Positions 35,626-44,026 of a stretch of 64,000 nt of DNA are shown here, in pieces. The translations under genes were made by a program, and so were the position numbers. Under the pieces are notes generated by a model that was not told the DNA's origin, did no database searches, and saw nothing but the letters and a program-made list of their open reading frames with translations. Each line of letters starts with the position of its first letter. Within the stretch, counting starts at the first letter, position 1. Origin of the DNA: an uncultured Lachnospiraceae bacterium (GTDB lineage Bacteria; Bacillota; Clostridia; Lachnospirales; Lachnospiraceae); NCBI GenBank assembly GCA_910577275.1, contig CAJTMW010000004.1, positions 158,869 through 222,868 of the forward strand, in the 5' to 3' direction.

Positions 35626-37377
35626 TCAGTCGCCTTCTTTCTTTTGCGGAATCATAATTGTACATTTGGACGGTTTGTCCACGCCTCCCCGGATAATAAA
35701 AAAGGAGTTAGGAGAAAAAATTGACAGACGTTCTTCAATACTTTTAAGGCCTACTCTTTTATAAGACTTGTTTTCAATAAAAGGAAGTCCGCTGTTAATT
35801 ACATTAATCAGTATAAATTTATCGCCATTATATCCCGATGCCGTAACTGCAGATAACTGTATAGTTTCGTTTCCATCGGAGGGTTCCAGTCCGTGAACAA
35901 TTGCATTTTCAACCAGAGGCTGAACCAGAAGCTTTGGGATTTCAAATTCTTCCAGACCCGGCTCCATATAAATCTGAAATTCCAGCCTCTCGTCAAACCG
36001 TGTCTTCTGGAGAAAAAGATAATCCCTGATAAAATCAAATTCCTGTTTAATCGTACTGTTAAAGTTATGTTCACAGGTATAGCGAAACATTTTGGAAAGG
36101 CTGATAATGGATTGTTCCAGCCCTGCTCTGTCTCCCAGACGGTTAAGAGCAATCAGGAGATTGAGCACGTTATGAAGAAAATGCGGATTTATTTCCGCCT
36201 GCAGGGCCTGATATTCCGCTGCCTTTTGTTCCATTTGGAATTTATATTCTTTATCTATATGATAATTAATCTTCTGTATCATATCGTTAAGATTGACAGC
36301 TATGGATTTGATTTCCAAAATACTGCATTTATCGGTATCACATTGAATATGGGAATCTCCCGCATGATATTTTTCCATTGTAGAGAGAACCGGTTCAACA
36401 GAGTTTCTGATGCTGTTGGAGGTACGGCGGAAAATTATTCCTGCCATAAGTATCATTATCAGATAAAACAAAAAAACAATTCCGGTTGCATATAACAGAC
36501 TGCTATATAAATCATATCTGGATGATAAATAGTGAAAAGTAAAACGAAAATTTTTATCCGTGTAGGAGTACAAATCATAGCTTCTGGTCAGCATATTTTT
36601 GTTTTTTTCATCTGCTTTGAGAGTATGCAAAACAGAAATCAATTCATTATTTGTGGAAAAAAGAAGTTCATTTTGTGGAGATTCCAGAAAAATCCCGGAA
36701 AAACTTCCTATGGAAATATCCTTTAAAGATTCAAAAATGAAATCCAGAGAAATGTCCAGAATTTCATATCCTACAACAATTCGTTTATCTATATCCTTAA
36801 CTGCCCTTATCATGGAAATTGTATGTTCTTCCTGTGAGGTTTCGGAGGGAACATACAAAACCACCCGGTTATTTTCCTGTAATTGCTGATACCAGTCTGA
36901 ATCCTTATAGTTATAGTCTTCCACAACCTGAAGAGCGTCATATTTTTTTACATAAAATAAAAGATTCTGGTTCATATTATTCGGAATAAAGCCTACGCCT
37001 GAAATACTGTTTCCAAGCAGAGTCATCCGGTTATTGAGAGTTTTATTATAAGCCTGTACGTATTGAGTATAAGCCACGTAATTTTCTTTATAATCTTTCT
37101 TGTTTAAGAAATAATACAAATTTGAAAATTCCGTATCAAACAGATAAGTAAGGGACAGACCGGAATTCGCATTTATATGGTTAACCAGGTGAGATGAGAG
37201 AATATTCATCGTATTCCGGTATTCCTTTTCCTGAGATTTTACAGTTACCTGTGAGTAACAGAAAAACAAAATTAAAATCAGGATAAAGGAAGGAATCAAA
37301 AATGACACGATAAATGCAAGCATGAAAGATGATTTTAGAGATTGGTGTCTTTCAAGCTTCTTTTTAAGTTCCTCCAT
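35626..37377 (-). CDS. Sensor histidine kinase (YesM-like)
   Basis: 583 residues from ATG 37377, which has GGAGG 5 bases upstream; the more upstream ATG at 37425 lacks a site. A first transmembrane helix (~18-40), an extracellular sensor of ~240 residues, a second helix (~290-312) and a HAMP-like linker are followed by the His_kinase domain with Q-A-E-I-N-P-H-F-L-H-N (phospho-His) and the HATPase N-box P-L-V-E-N-A-I-V-H-G. It probably senses an extracellular carbohydrate directly or through the adjacent binding protein. It is divergent from the ABC operon. Confidence 0.92.
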   Translation of the reverse strand: MEELKKKLERHQSLKSSFMLAFIVSFLIPSFILILILFFCYSQVTVKSQEKEYRNTMNILSSHLVNHINANSGLSLTYLFDTEFSNLYYFLNKKDYKENYVAYTQYVQAYNKTLNNRMTLLGNSISGVGFIPNNMNQNLLFYVKKYDALQVVEDYNYKDSDWYQQLQENNRVVLYVPSETSQEEHTISMIRAVKDIDKRIVVGYEILDISLDFIFESLKDISIGSFSGIFLESPQNELLFSTNNELISVLHTLKADEKNKNMLTRSYDLYSYTDKNFRFTFHYLSSRYDLYSSLLYATGIVFLFYLIMILMAGIIFRRTSNSIRNSVEPVLSTMEKYHAGDSHIQCDTDKCSILEIKSIAVNLNDMIQKINYHIDKEYKFQMEQKAAEYQALQAEINPHFLHNVLNLLIALNRLGDRAGLEQSIISLSKMFRYTCEHNFNSTIKQEFDFIRDYLFLQKTRFDERLEFQIYMEPGLEEFEIPKLLVQPLVENAIVHGLEPSDGNETIQLSAVTASGYNGDKFILINVINSGLPFIENKSYKRVGLKSIEERLSIFSPNSFFIIRGGVDKPSKCTIMIPQKKEGD

Positions 37378-37616
37378 AAAAACCTCCATACTTCGTAAAA
37401 CAGTAGCCATATATTTTAGATACAATTATATGCACAATAAAAATAGTTTGTCAATTTAATTAAAAAATATATTTATATCGCAAAAAAAAGTACAATTTGC
37501 ATAAAAAAACAGACCTCTTGAAAATTTTAAATATGATAACATAAAATTAACCGGAAATGATTTATGTATCATGTAAACACTATAATCTGCAGAGGATACA
37601 AAGAAAGGATGATTTT

Positions 37617-38951
37617 ATGAAAAAAAACACAAAAAAATTAACTGCTATCATTTGTGGAATATCAATGGTGGCAGCATTTATGACAGGATGTGCATCAGAG
37701 AAGAATGTTAAGGACAATAATCAGACAGAGGTTTCTTCAGAAACAAATGAAAAGGATAAATCTTCTGCATCTGATGTGGTTTTAGAGGTTGAAACTGCTT
37801 GGACAGGTGATATGTTAGATGGCTTGCAGAAAATTATGACTCAATTTACAGAAGAAACTGGAATTGGTATTGAATTAATTGCACCTGGCGATGATTATGA
37901 AAATGTTATGAAAACAAGGATGGCTTCTGGCGATTTACCAGATATATGGGAAACTCATGGATGGAGTACTACAAGATATTCGGAATATCTTACACCTGTA
38001 AATGACCAACCTTGGATTTCCAAGATAAAAGAATCTATTAAGAAAATTATTACTGATTCAGATGGTAACATATATGTAGCCCCTGTTTCTATAGACCCTG
38101 CATCAATTTGTTATAATAAAGATGTTTTTGAACAGGCAGGTGTAGACGCCACTGAAATTCGTACGTGGACTGATTTTGAAGCAGCCTGTGATAAAATTTT
38201 AGCAGCTGAAAAAGTTCCTATATATGTTGGAGGTAAGTCTATACACAATATTGCGAATCTGTTTGAGGTGATAGCTCCCGGATTCCTTACTAATGAAGAT
38301 ATTGCTGATAATCAGGGGAATGCTCTTTTAGATGGCTCTTTTGACTGGTATGAACACTGGACTCCTATAGCAAAGATGTTAGATGAATGGCAGCAAAAAA
38401 AATATTTTAATTCTGATATTCTTACTGCAAGTGACGATGCTGCTATCCAGGCTTTGGCAAATGGAGAAAGCGGTATGGTTATCAGTGAAAATCAGACGAT
38501 TACACAAGCCCTTAGTTATAATCCCGATGCTAAACTTGGTCTTATGGCAATACCTTCTCCTTATGGAGGAAAACTATATATAAGTTCTGGTGAAGGTGCT
38601 TGCTATGGTATGTGGAAAGATAGTGAATATCCCGATGAATGTAAAAAACTTTTGGAATTTTTAGTAAGAGATGATATTTCTTTACAAATTGCTTCTATTC
38701 ATGGAAGAATTCCTGCAATGGAAGGGGTATCTAATGATGATGAATATGTAACTAAAGAATTTAATATTATGATGGATACTTTTCAGGATGATTTAATTTT
38801 TGTCAACTATTTTGATAGAGTATATCTTCCCAGCGGTATGTGGAATGATATGGGAATATCTGGAAATGAAATATTTATGAATCCAGAGCAGGGAATAAAT
38901 AAATGTATAGAGACAATTAAAACTGCCTATGAGGAAAAGATATCTCAATAA
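37617..38951 (+). CDS. Sugar ABC transporter substrate-binding lipoprotein
   Basis: 444 residues from ATG 37617 (AGAAAGG 8 bases upstream). The signal peptide ends in the lipobox F-M-T-G-C-A (Cys ~23). The mature protein is an extracellular solute-binding protein of the family-1 (MalE/UgpB-like) type, with features such as G-D-L-P-D-I-W-E and a Trp/Tyr-rich cleft. It captures an oligosaccharide outside the cell for the two permeases that follow. No ATPase gene is present in the operon, so a shared MsmX-type ATPase is likely. Codon use is AT-rich compared with gyrA or ahcY. Confidence 0.92.
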   Translation: MKKNTKKLTAIICGISMVAAFMTGCASEKNVKDNNQTEVSSETNEKDKSSASDVVLEVETAWTGDMLDGLQKIMTQFTEETGIGIELIAPGDDYENVMKTRMASGDLPDIWETHGWSTTRYSEYLTPVNDQPWISKIKESIKKIITDSDGNIYVAPVSIDPASICYNKDVFEQAGVDATEIRTWTDFEAACDKILAAEKVPIYVGGKSIHNIANLFEVIAPGFLTNEDIADNQGNALLDGSFDWYEHWTPIAKMLDEWQQKKYFNSDILTASDDAAIQALANGESGMVISENQTITQALSYNPDAKLGLMAIPSPYGGKLYISSGEGACYGMWKDSEYPDECKKLLEFLVRDDISLQIASIHGRIPAMEGVSNDDEYVTKEFNIMMDTFQDDLIFVNYFDRVYLPSGMWNDMGISGNEIFMNPEQGINKCIETIKTAYEEKISQ

Positions 38952-38972
38952 TTATATTTTTATGATATTTAA

Positions 38973-38998
38973 AGGGCGCCGGCCGTTGCCAGCGCCCT
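38973..38998 (+). other. Intercistronic stabiliser hairpin after the binding-protein gene
   Basis: Arms AGGGCGC (38973-38979) and GCGCCCT (38992-38998) with a nested GGC/GCC pairing (38981-38983, 38988-38990) and no T-run. A strong stem without a T-tract between binding protein and permease usually protects the upstream mRNA and gives an excess of binding protein. Confidence 0.65.
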
Positions 38999-39057
38999 GT
39001 CCAATACCATAGAATAAAATATTACCAAATTTATTTAAGAAAGGCATGGTAATTTAG

Positions 39058-39927
39058 ATGAAAAAAAGATATTTAAGAATGAATTTATTTTACATTCCTG
39101 CATTGCTTCTTATACTGTCTTTTGTTCTTGGTCCATTGGCTGAAGCATTCAGAATTTCGTTTACACAATGGAATGGGTACTCACAGGATTATAAGTATAT
39201 AGGATTTAATAATTATATAAAGCTGTTTAGTGATACAAATTTTTTACTTTCTTTCCGTAATACTATTATTTATGGTTTTGGCAGTACGTTTTTTCAAAAT
39301 ATATTAGGATTGGCTTATGCTGTTTTTTTAAATTCGAAATTTAAAGGACATTCGATTGTACGTACTTTTATATATATGCCTATTATGATTTCCAGTCTGA
39401 TTATGGGTTATATCATTTATTTCTTTGTCCAGTATAATCATGGCATTTTTAATGAAATTATCGGATTATTCGGAATGGCGCCCATCGACTGGATGGCGTC
39501 CGGCAACAGAGGCGTAATCATTATTACATTAATGAATTCATGGCAGTATGTAGGAATTGCCATGGTTATTTATATGGCCGGTTTACAGAATATTCCGGCA
39601 ATGTATCTGGAAGCGGCTGAAATTGACGGAGCCACTCCCTGGCAGAGATTTAGACACATTACTTTCCCGTTACTGCTGCCTTCCATCTCATCGGCAGTTG
39701 TGCTGAATCTGATTGGCGGGTTAAAGCTTTATGATGTAATTGTTTCTCTTTCAGGAGGCGGACCGGGATTTTCTACTCATTCTCTTGCTTCCTATGTAAG
39801 CAATCAGTATTTTAAAGCGCAAAACGCCGGATATTCTGCATCTGTAGGTATTTTTACCTTCTTATTTATTATGGCAGTATCTAATATTTTCACAACCTAT
39901 TTTAATAAGAAGGAGGTGGATATGTAA
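39058..39927 (+). CDS. Sugar ABC transporter permease (UgpA/LacF-like)
   Basis: 289 residues, six transmembrane helices. The cytoplasmic EAA loop reads E-A-A-E-I-D-G-A-T-P-W-Q-R-F-R-H-I-T-F-P-L-L. The stop overlaps the next permease start by one base (TAATG). The ribosome site is weak and far from the ATG. Base composition changes inside this gene: the first ~400 bases are AT-rich like the binding-protein gene, and the rest is like the GC-richer neighbours. Confidence 0.93.
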   Translation: MKKRYLRMNLFYIPALLLILSFVLGPLAEAFRISFTQWNGYSQDYKYIGFNNYIKLFSDTNFLLSFRNTIIYGFGSTFFQNILGLAYAVFLNSKFKGHSIVRTFIYMPIMISSLIMGYIIYFFVQYNHGIFNEIIGLFGMAPIDWMASGNRGVIIITLMNSWQYVGIAMVIYMAGLQNIPAMYLEAAEIDGATPWQRFRHITFPLLLPSISSAVVLNLIGGLKLYDVIVSLSGGGPGFSTHSLASYVSNQYFKAQNAGYSASVGIFTFLFIMAVSNIFTTYFNKKEVDM

Positions 39928-40763
39928 TGGAAAAGAAAGTTAAAAAAGAAATAGTAAAAGACTGGTGGAAATATCTGCTGGGGATTGCAATCATAATTTT
40001 TCATATTCTTCCTATTTATGTCCTGATTGTTATGTCTTTTAAGACAAAAACAGATTCGTCATCTTTACTGTCTTTTCCGCAGAAGATTTATACGGGAAAT
40101 TATACAAAGGTTTTTGAAGCCGGAACGCTTCTTTCAGCGGTAAAAAACACTTTAATTATAACGGTATGCGTGCTTCTTATTGAAATTGCAGTAGGCGGTC
40201 TTGCGGCTTATCCTCTTGCAAGGAACAAGAGCAAAGGCAATAATCTGGTAAAGGGCGTTATTTTAGGAATTATGATGATTCCTTCCTTAAGTATTCTGGT
40301 GGGTGTTTATTCCCTGCTTGTTTCCATCCATGGGATATCCACATTGTGGGGAATTATCCTTGTGTCCTCAGCCTTTGGACTCCCTATGACGATTTACCTT
40401 TTTACCAATTTTATATCGGCCATTCCCGTTTCCTTAGACGAAGCCAGCGCAATTGACGGGTGCAGTGTAACGCAGACTTTTTTCTCTATTATTCTGCCTC
40501 AGCTTAAACCTGTGACAGTAACTATTATCATATTAAACGGGGTAGGTATATGGAATGAATATGCTTACAGCTTATATGTTCTGCAAAAGCCGAAGCTGTA
40601 TACCCTGACGCTCACAATTTCCCAGTATTTTTCCACGGGAGGAAAGGATGTAAACGGCGCAGCCGCCGCTGCCAGCATTGCTATTTTTCCTTTAATTTTT
40701 GCCTACATATTCCTGCAGAAATATTTTATTCAGGGAACAATTGACAGTGCGGTGAAAGGATAA
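39927..40763 (+). CDS. Sugar ABC transporter permease (MalG/UgpE-like)
   Basis: 278 residues with six transmembrane helices. The EAA loop reads E-A-S-A-I-D-G-C-S-V-T-Q-T-F-F-S-I-I-L-P. It pairs with the preceding permease to form the membrane channel. Its start overlaps that gene, and the GH31 gene follows 2 bases after its stop, so the three are tightly coupled. Confidence 0.94.
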   Translation: MEKKVKKEIVKDWWKYLLGIAIIIFHILPIYVLIVMSFKTKTDSSSLLSFPQKIYTGNYTKVFEAGTLLSAVKNTLIITVCVLLIEIAVGGLAAYPLARNKSKGNNLVKGVILGIMMIPSLSILVGVYSLLVSIHGISTLWGIILVSSAFGLPMTIYLFTNFISAIPVSLDEASAIDGCSVTQTFFSIILPQLKPVTVTIIILNGVGIWNEYAYSLYVLQKPKLYTLTLTISQYFSTGGKDVNGAAAAASIAIFPLIFAYIFLQKYFIQGTIDSAVKG

Positions 40764-40765
40764 TT

Positions 40766-43036
40766 ATGGAAAAGAATAATATTATAAAACCCGGAAAAAT
40801 CATTTCCTGTACCATGCAGGAAAACAGACTGGTGGCTGTCTGCGAAAAAGGGAATATTCAGATTATACCATATGCGGACAATGTGATTCAATTTATATAC
40901 ACGCCGATTGGAGGCGATGGAGAAATAATTTCACCTATGTGGGGGATAGAGGCCAGACCTGATTCAAATGTACATGTTTCTTTTGACAAAGATAATTTTG
41001 AAACATATTTCGGAATATCCGGGATAAGGACTGTTCTTCATGAAAACGGGTTGGTTTCCTTTAATGATGCATCAGGAAGGGAATTACTGACGCTTCTTGA
41101 TTATTCTCTTGAACCTGCCGTCGTTCTCGGGGAGTCCACATACCATATCCGTGCAGAATTTTCTGCATCGGAAGACGAAAGATATTTTGGACTTGGACAG
41201 CATCAGGACGGAAAATTAAATCTTGGAAAACGGGAGCAGATACTCTGGCATGATTACAGTCATAAGGGCGGTGAAATTGTGGCTGTACCGTTTATGGTTA
41301 CTAATAAAAGATATGGCATCGTATTTGATAATCCTTCCCGTATGAAGGTAACTCCCGGAATAGAAGGACATACCGCATGGCAGGCAGAGGTTGGCGAGGA
41401 GATTTCTTTCTTCCTGATTACCGGAAAAGAAACCAATGATATTTATAAGGGATTTCGTCTCCTTACCGGAATCACCCCCCTTCCTCCCAGAAAAGGTTTG
41501 GGATTTATCCAGTGTAAACAAAGATATGCATCCCAGAAAGAACTTTTGGAAGTGGCTTCCACTTATCAGAAAAAGGGATATCCCTGTGATATTTTTGTGG
41601 TGGACTGGTTTCACTGGAAGGTACTTGGCGATTTAAGCCTTGATAAAAAATTCTGGCCGGACAGCGGACAGATGAACAGGGAACTGGAAGAAATGGGATA
41701 TGAAACCATGATTTCCTGTTGGCCGAGGTTCATGAAAGAAAGCGACAATTATGATTATCTGGAAGAAAAAGGCTGGTTTATGAAAGACGCCCGTGGAAGT
41801 ACGGTTTACGGAACGCCAGAGGACCAGCGAGGAGCCCTGATTGATACCACAAACCCGGAATGCGGAAAATGGTATTTTAATTCCATTAAAAAAAATTATG
41901 GGGATTTGGGGTATAAATACTACTGGACAGATGAAGACGAACCGGATATCAGCCCTCATGAATCGTTTCTATTTGCAGGAACCGGGGCGCGCGTACATAA
42001 CATTTATCCTCTCACTCACACAAAGTGCATTTATGAAGGACACAGGGAAAATTTTTCTCATCGATGTCTGACATTATCACGGGCCGCCTACCTCGGCGCA
42101 CAAAAATACGGAACTACATTCTGGTCGTCGGATATCTTTCCTGAATGGGATGTACTGAAAAGGCAGATACCCACAGCCCTCAATTTCTGCGCGAGCGGTA
42201 TGCCTTACTGGTCGTCGGATATCGGAGGCTGGCAGGCGCTTCCTGATGAAAACGGGGAAGAAGACTACAGCTCTTTGCTTTTACAGACATCCAGTGAGGG
42301 GAAGGGGATTGTGACAAGAAAGAACTATGCGGAGCTGTATATACGCTGGTTCCAGTTTGGCGTTTTTTGCCCTACTTTCCGTACCCATGGAACCAGAAAA
42401 GAGAACGAAATATGGTCGTATGGGGAAGAAGCGGAGAAGATTCTGGTAAAATACTTAAGGCTCCGTTACAGGCTTATGCCTTATATCTATTCTCTGGCCT
42501 ATCAGGTAAATCAGACGGGAGCGCCGATGATGCGCGCGCTTTGGATGGATTTTTCTGAGGAAAAATGTACGGAAATTGAAGATGAGTTCATGTTTGGACC
42601 TTCTCTGCTTGTTGCCCCTGTAACAGAGCAGGGTGCTTCTTCCAGGGAGGTTTATCTCCCGGGAGGATGTGACTGGTACTGTTTCTGGAGCGGGAAAAAG
42701 CTGTCAGGCGGACAGATGATAAATGTCAGCGCTCCTGTTGATACCCTTCCTCTTTTTGTAAAAGCCGGCTCTATTATTCCTATGGGAAAGGTTTTGACAG
42801 ACAGCGGAAAAGAACAACAGAACATAGAAATTCATGTATATCCGGGAGAAGATGTGATTTTTTCTCTTTATTCGGATGATGGAAAAACCTATGATTACGA
42901 AAAAGGGGATTATTCATTGATAAGATTTACATGGAATGAGGAAAAGCAGGAAGTTTTAAGGGAAGGGATGCATACCTGTGAGGGACTTTGTGAAAAGAAA
43001 TATATTGTGAATATACATAATAAAAAAGTAATCTGA
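40766..43036 (+). CDS. Glycoside hydrolase family 31 enzyme
   Basis: 756 residues, no signal peptide, so it acts on imported sugar. An N-terminal beta-sandwich (~1-230), a TIM barrel (~240-590) and a C-terminal beta domain follow one another. The nucleophile is Asp389 in Y-Y-W-T-D-E-D-E-P-D, and the acid/base is Asp456 in T-F-W-S-S-D-I-F-P-E-W, with P-Y-W-S-S-D-I-G-G at 480-488. GH31 enzymes cleave alpha-glucosides, alpha-xylosides and related bonds. The D-E-D-E-P loop differs from sulfoquinovosidases and from the common W-x-D-M-N-E alpha-glucosidases, so the exact substrate cannot be named. Confidence 0.93.
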   Translation: MEKNNIIKPGKIISCTMQENRLVAVCEKGNIQIIPYADNVIQFIYTPIGGDGEIISPMWGIEARPDSNVHVSFDKDNFETYFGISGIRTVLHENGLVSFNDASGRELLTLLDYSLEPAVVLGESTYHIRAEFSASEDERYFGLGQHQDGKLNLGKREQILWHDYSHKGGEIVAVPFMVTNKRYGIVFDNPSRMKVTPGIEGHTAWQAEVGEEISFFLITGKETNDIYKGFRLLTGITPLPPRKGLGFIQCKQRYASQKELLEVASTYQKKGYPCDIFVVDWFHWKVLGDLSLDKKFWPDSGQMNRELEEMGYETMISCWPRFMKESDNYDYLEEKGWFMKDARGSTVYGTPEDQRGALIDTTNPECGKWYFNSIKKNYGDLGYKYYWTDEDEPDISPHESFLFAGTGARVHNIYPLTHTKCIYEGHRENFSHRCLTLSRAAYLGAQKYGTTFWSSDIFPEWDVLKRQIPTALNFCASGMPYWSSDIGGWQALPDENGEEDYSSLLLQTSSEGKGIVTRKNYAELYIRWFQFGVFCPTFRTHGTRKENEIWSYGEEAEKILVKYLRLRYRLMPYIYSLAYQVNQTGAPMMRALWMDFSEEKCTEIEDEFMFGPSLLVAPVTEQGASSREVYLPGGCDWYCFWSGKKLSGGQMINVSAPVDTLPLFVKAGSIIPMGKVLTDSGKEQQNIEIHVYPGEDVIFSLYSDDGKTYDYEKGDYSLIRFTWNEEKQEVLREGMHTCEGLCEKKYIVNIHNKKVI

Positions 43037-43061
43037 AAAAGATTGAGGGAGGGTAGTACTA

Positions 43062-43988
43062 TTGAAGCTGTTAATTACAAATATACAAAGAACATCTTTC
43101 CATGACGGGCCGGGAATTAGAACTACTGTTTTTTTAAAAGGATGTTCTTTGCGTTGTTTTTGGTGCCATAATCCAGAAACATTATCTACCAGTAATGAAC
43201 TTAGATATATATCTTCCCGTTGCATCCATTGTGAAATGTGCATGGCAGTCTGTCGTAAAATTTCTGGATTAAATATCCTATATTCTCCTGAAAATTTAGT
43301 AGAATATGCAAGGACTCATGAAACATGCATTGAGTGTTTTCAGTGTGTAAAATATTGCCCGACTCAAGCTATAGTTCCTACCGCAAAATGGTATAGAGAG
43401 GATGAACTTCTCCCAATACTGTTGGCAGATAGAGATTATTACGAAAGCAGTAAGGGAGGAGTGACCTTTTCAGGAGGAGAGCCGTTGCTTCAATGGAAAT
43501 CTTTATATTCTGTTATAAATTTGCTTAAAAATAATGGGATTTCTATTGCTATAGATACTGCTGGAAATGTTCCTTGGGAAGCGTTTGAAAAAGTGTTGGA
43601 GAAGACTGATTTATTTTTGTATGATTTGAAGGCTATAAGTCCTGAGTTACATAGAAAAGTTACTGGAAGTTCTAATGAACTTATATTAAAAAATCTGGAG
43701 AATTTATATTGGAAAGGGGCAGCTATCAGAGTTCGTATTCCATTAATCCCTGGAGTTAACACATGCCCGGATGAACAGGAAAAGATAGCGGAAATTCTGG
43801 TAAGATATCCGAAATTGGATGGAGTAGAATTAATTCCTTTTCACCGTACTGCTTTATCAAAGTATCGACAATTAGGAATGAATTATCAGGCTGCGGAGTT
43901 AGAACCTCCTGATTGCCAAATGCTGCGGCAGATAGAGGAAAGAATAAAGCAGAGGATTTCAATTCCAGTTATTTGTCGCGGACTATAA
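43062..43988 (+). CDS. Glycyl radical enzyme activase (radical SAM)
   Basis: 308 residues, starting at TTG 43062 behind a GAGGGAGGG site. The radical-SAM motif is C-S-L-R-C-F-W-C near residue 29. A two-cluster ferredoxin insertion follows (C-I-H-C-E-M-C-M-A-V-C and C-I-E-C-F-Q-C-V-K-Y-C-P), as in activases of eliminase-type glycyl radical enzymes. T-F-S-G-G-E-P-L is the SAM-binding GGE motif. It abstracts hydrogen from the conserved glycine of the partner enzyme encoded 38 bases downstream. Confidence 0.95.
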   Translation: MKLLITNIQRTSFHDGPGIRTTVFLKGCSLRCFWCHNPETLSTSNELRYISSRCIHCEMCMAVCRKISGLNILYSPENLVEYARTHETCIECFQCVKYCPTQAIVPTAKWYREDELLPILLADRDYYESSKGGVTFSGGEPLLQWKSLYSVINLLKNNGISIAIDTAGNVPWEAFEKVLEKTDLFLYDLKAISPELHRKVTGSSNELILKNLENLYWKGAAIRVRIPLIPGVNTCPDEQEKIAEILVRYPKLDGVELIPFHRTALSKYRQLGMNYQAAELEPPDCQMLRQIEERIKQRISIPVICRGL

Positions 43989-44026
43989 ATTTAGGACTAT
44001 TTTATTAAAAAAGGAGAGTTGGATTT

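Noticed and set aside
40766..43036. Sulfoquinovosidase identity for the GH31 enzyme, which would make the operon a sulfosugar pathway
   Set aside because: The nucleophile loop is T-D-E-D-E-P, not the D-F-G-E-Y type of YihQ, and no sulfosugar genes are nearby.
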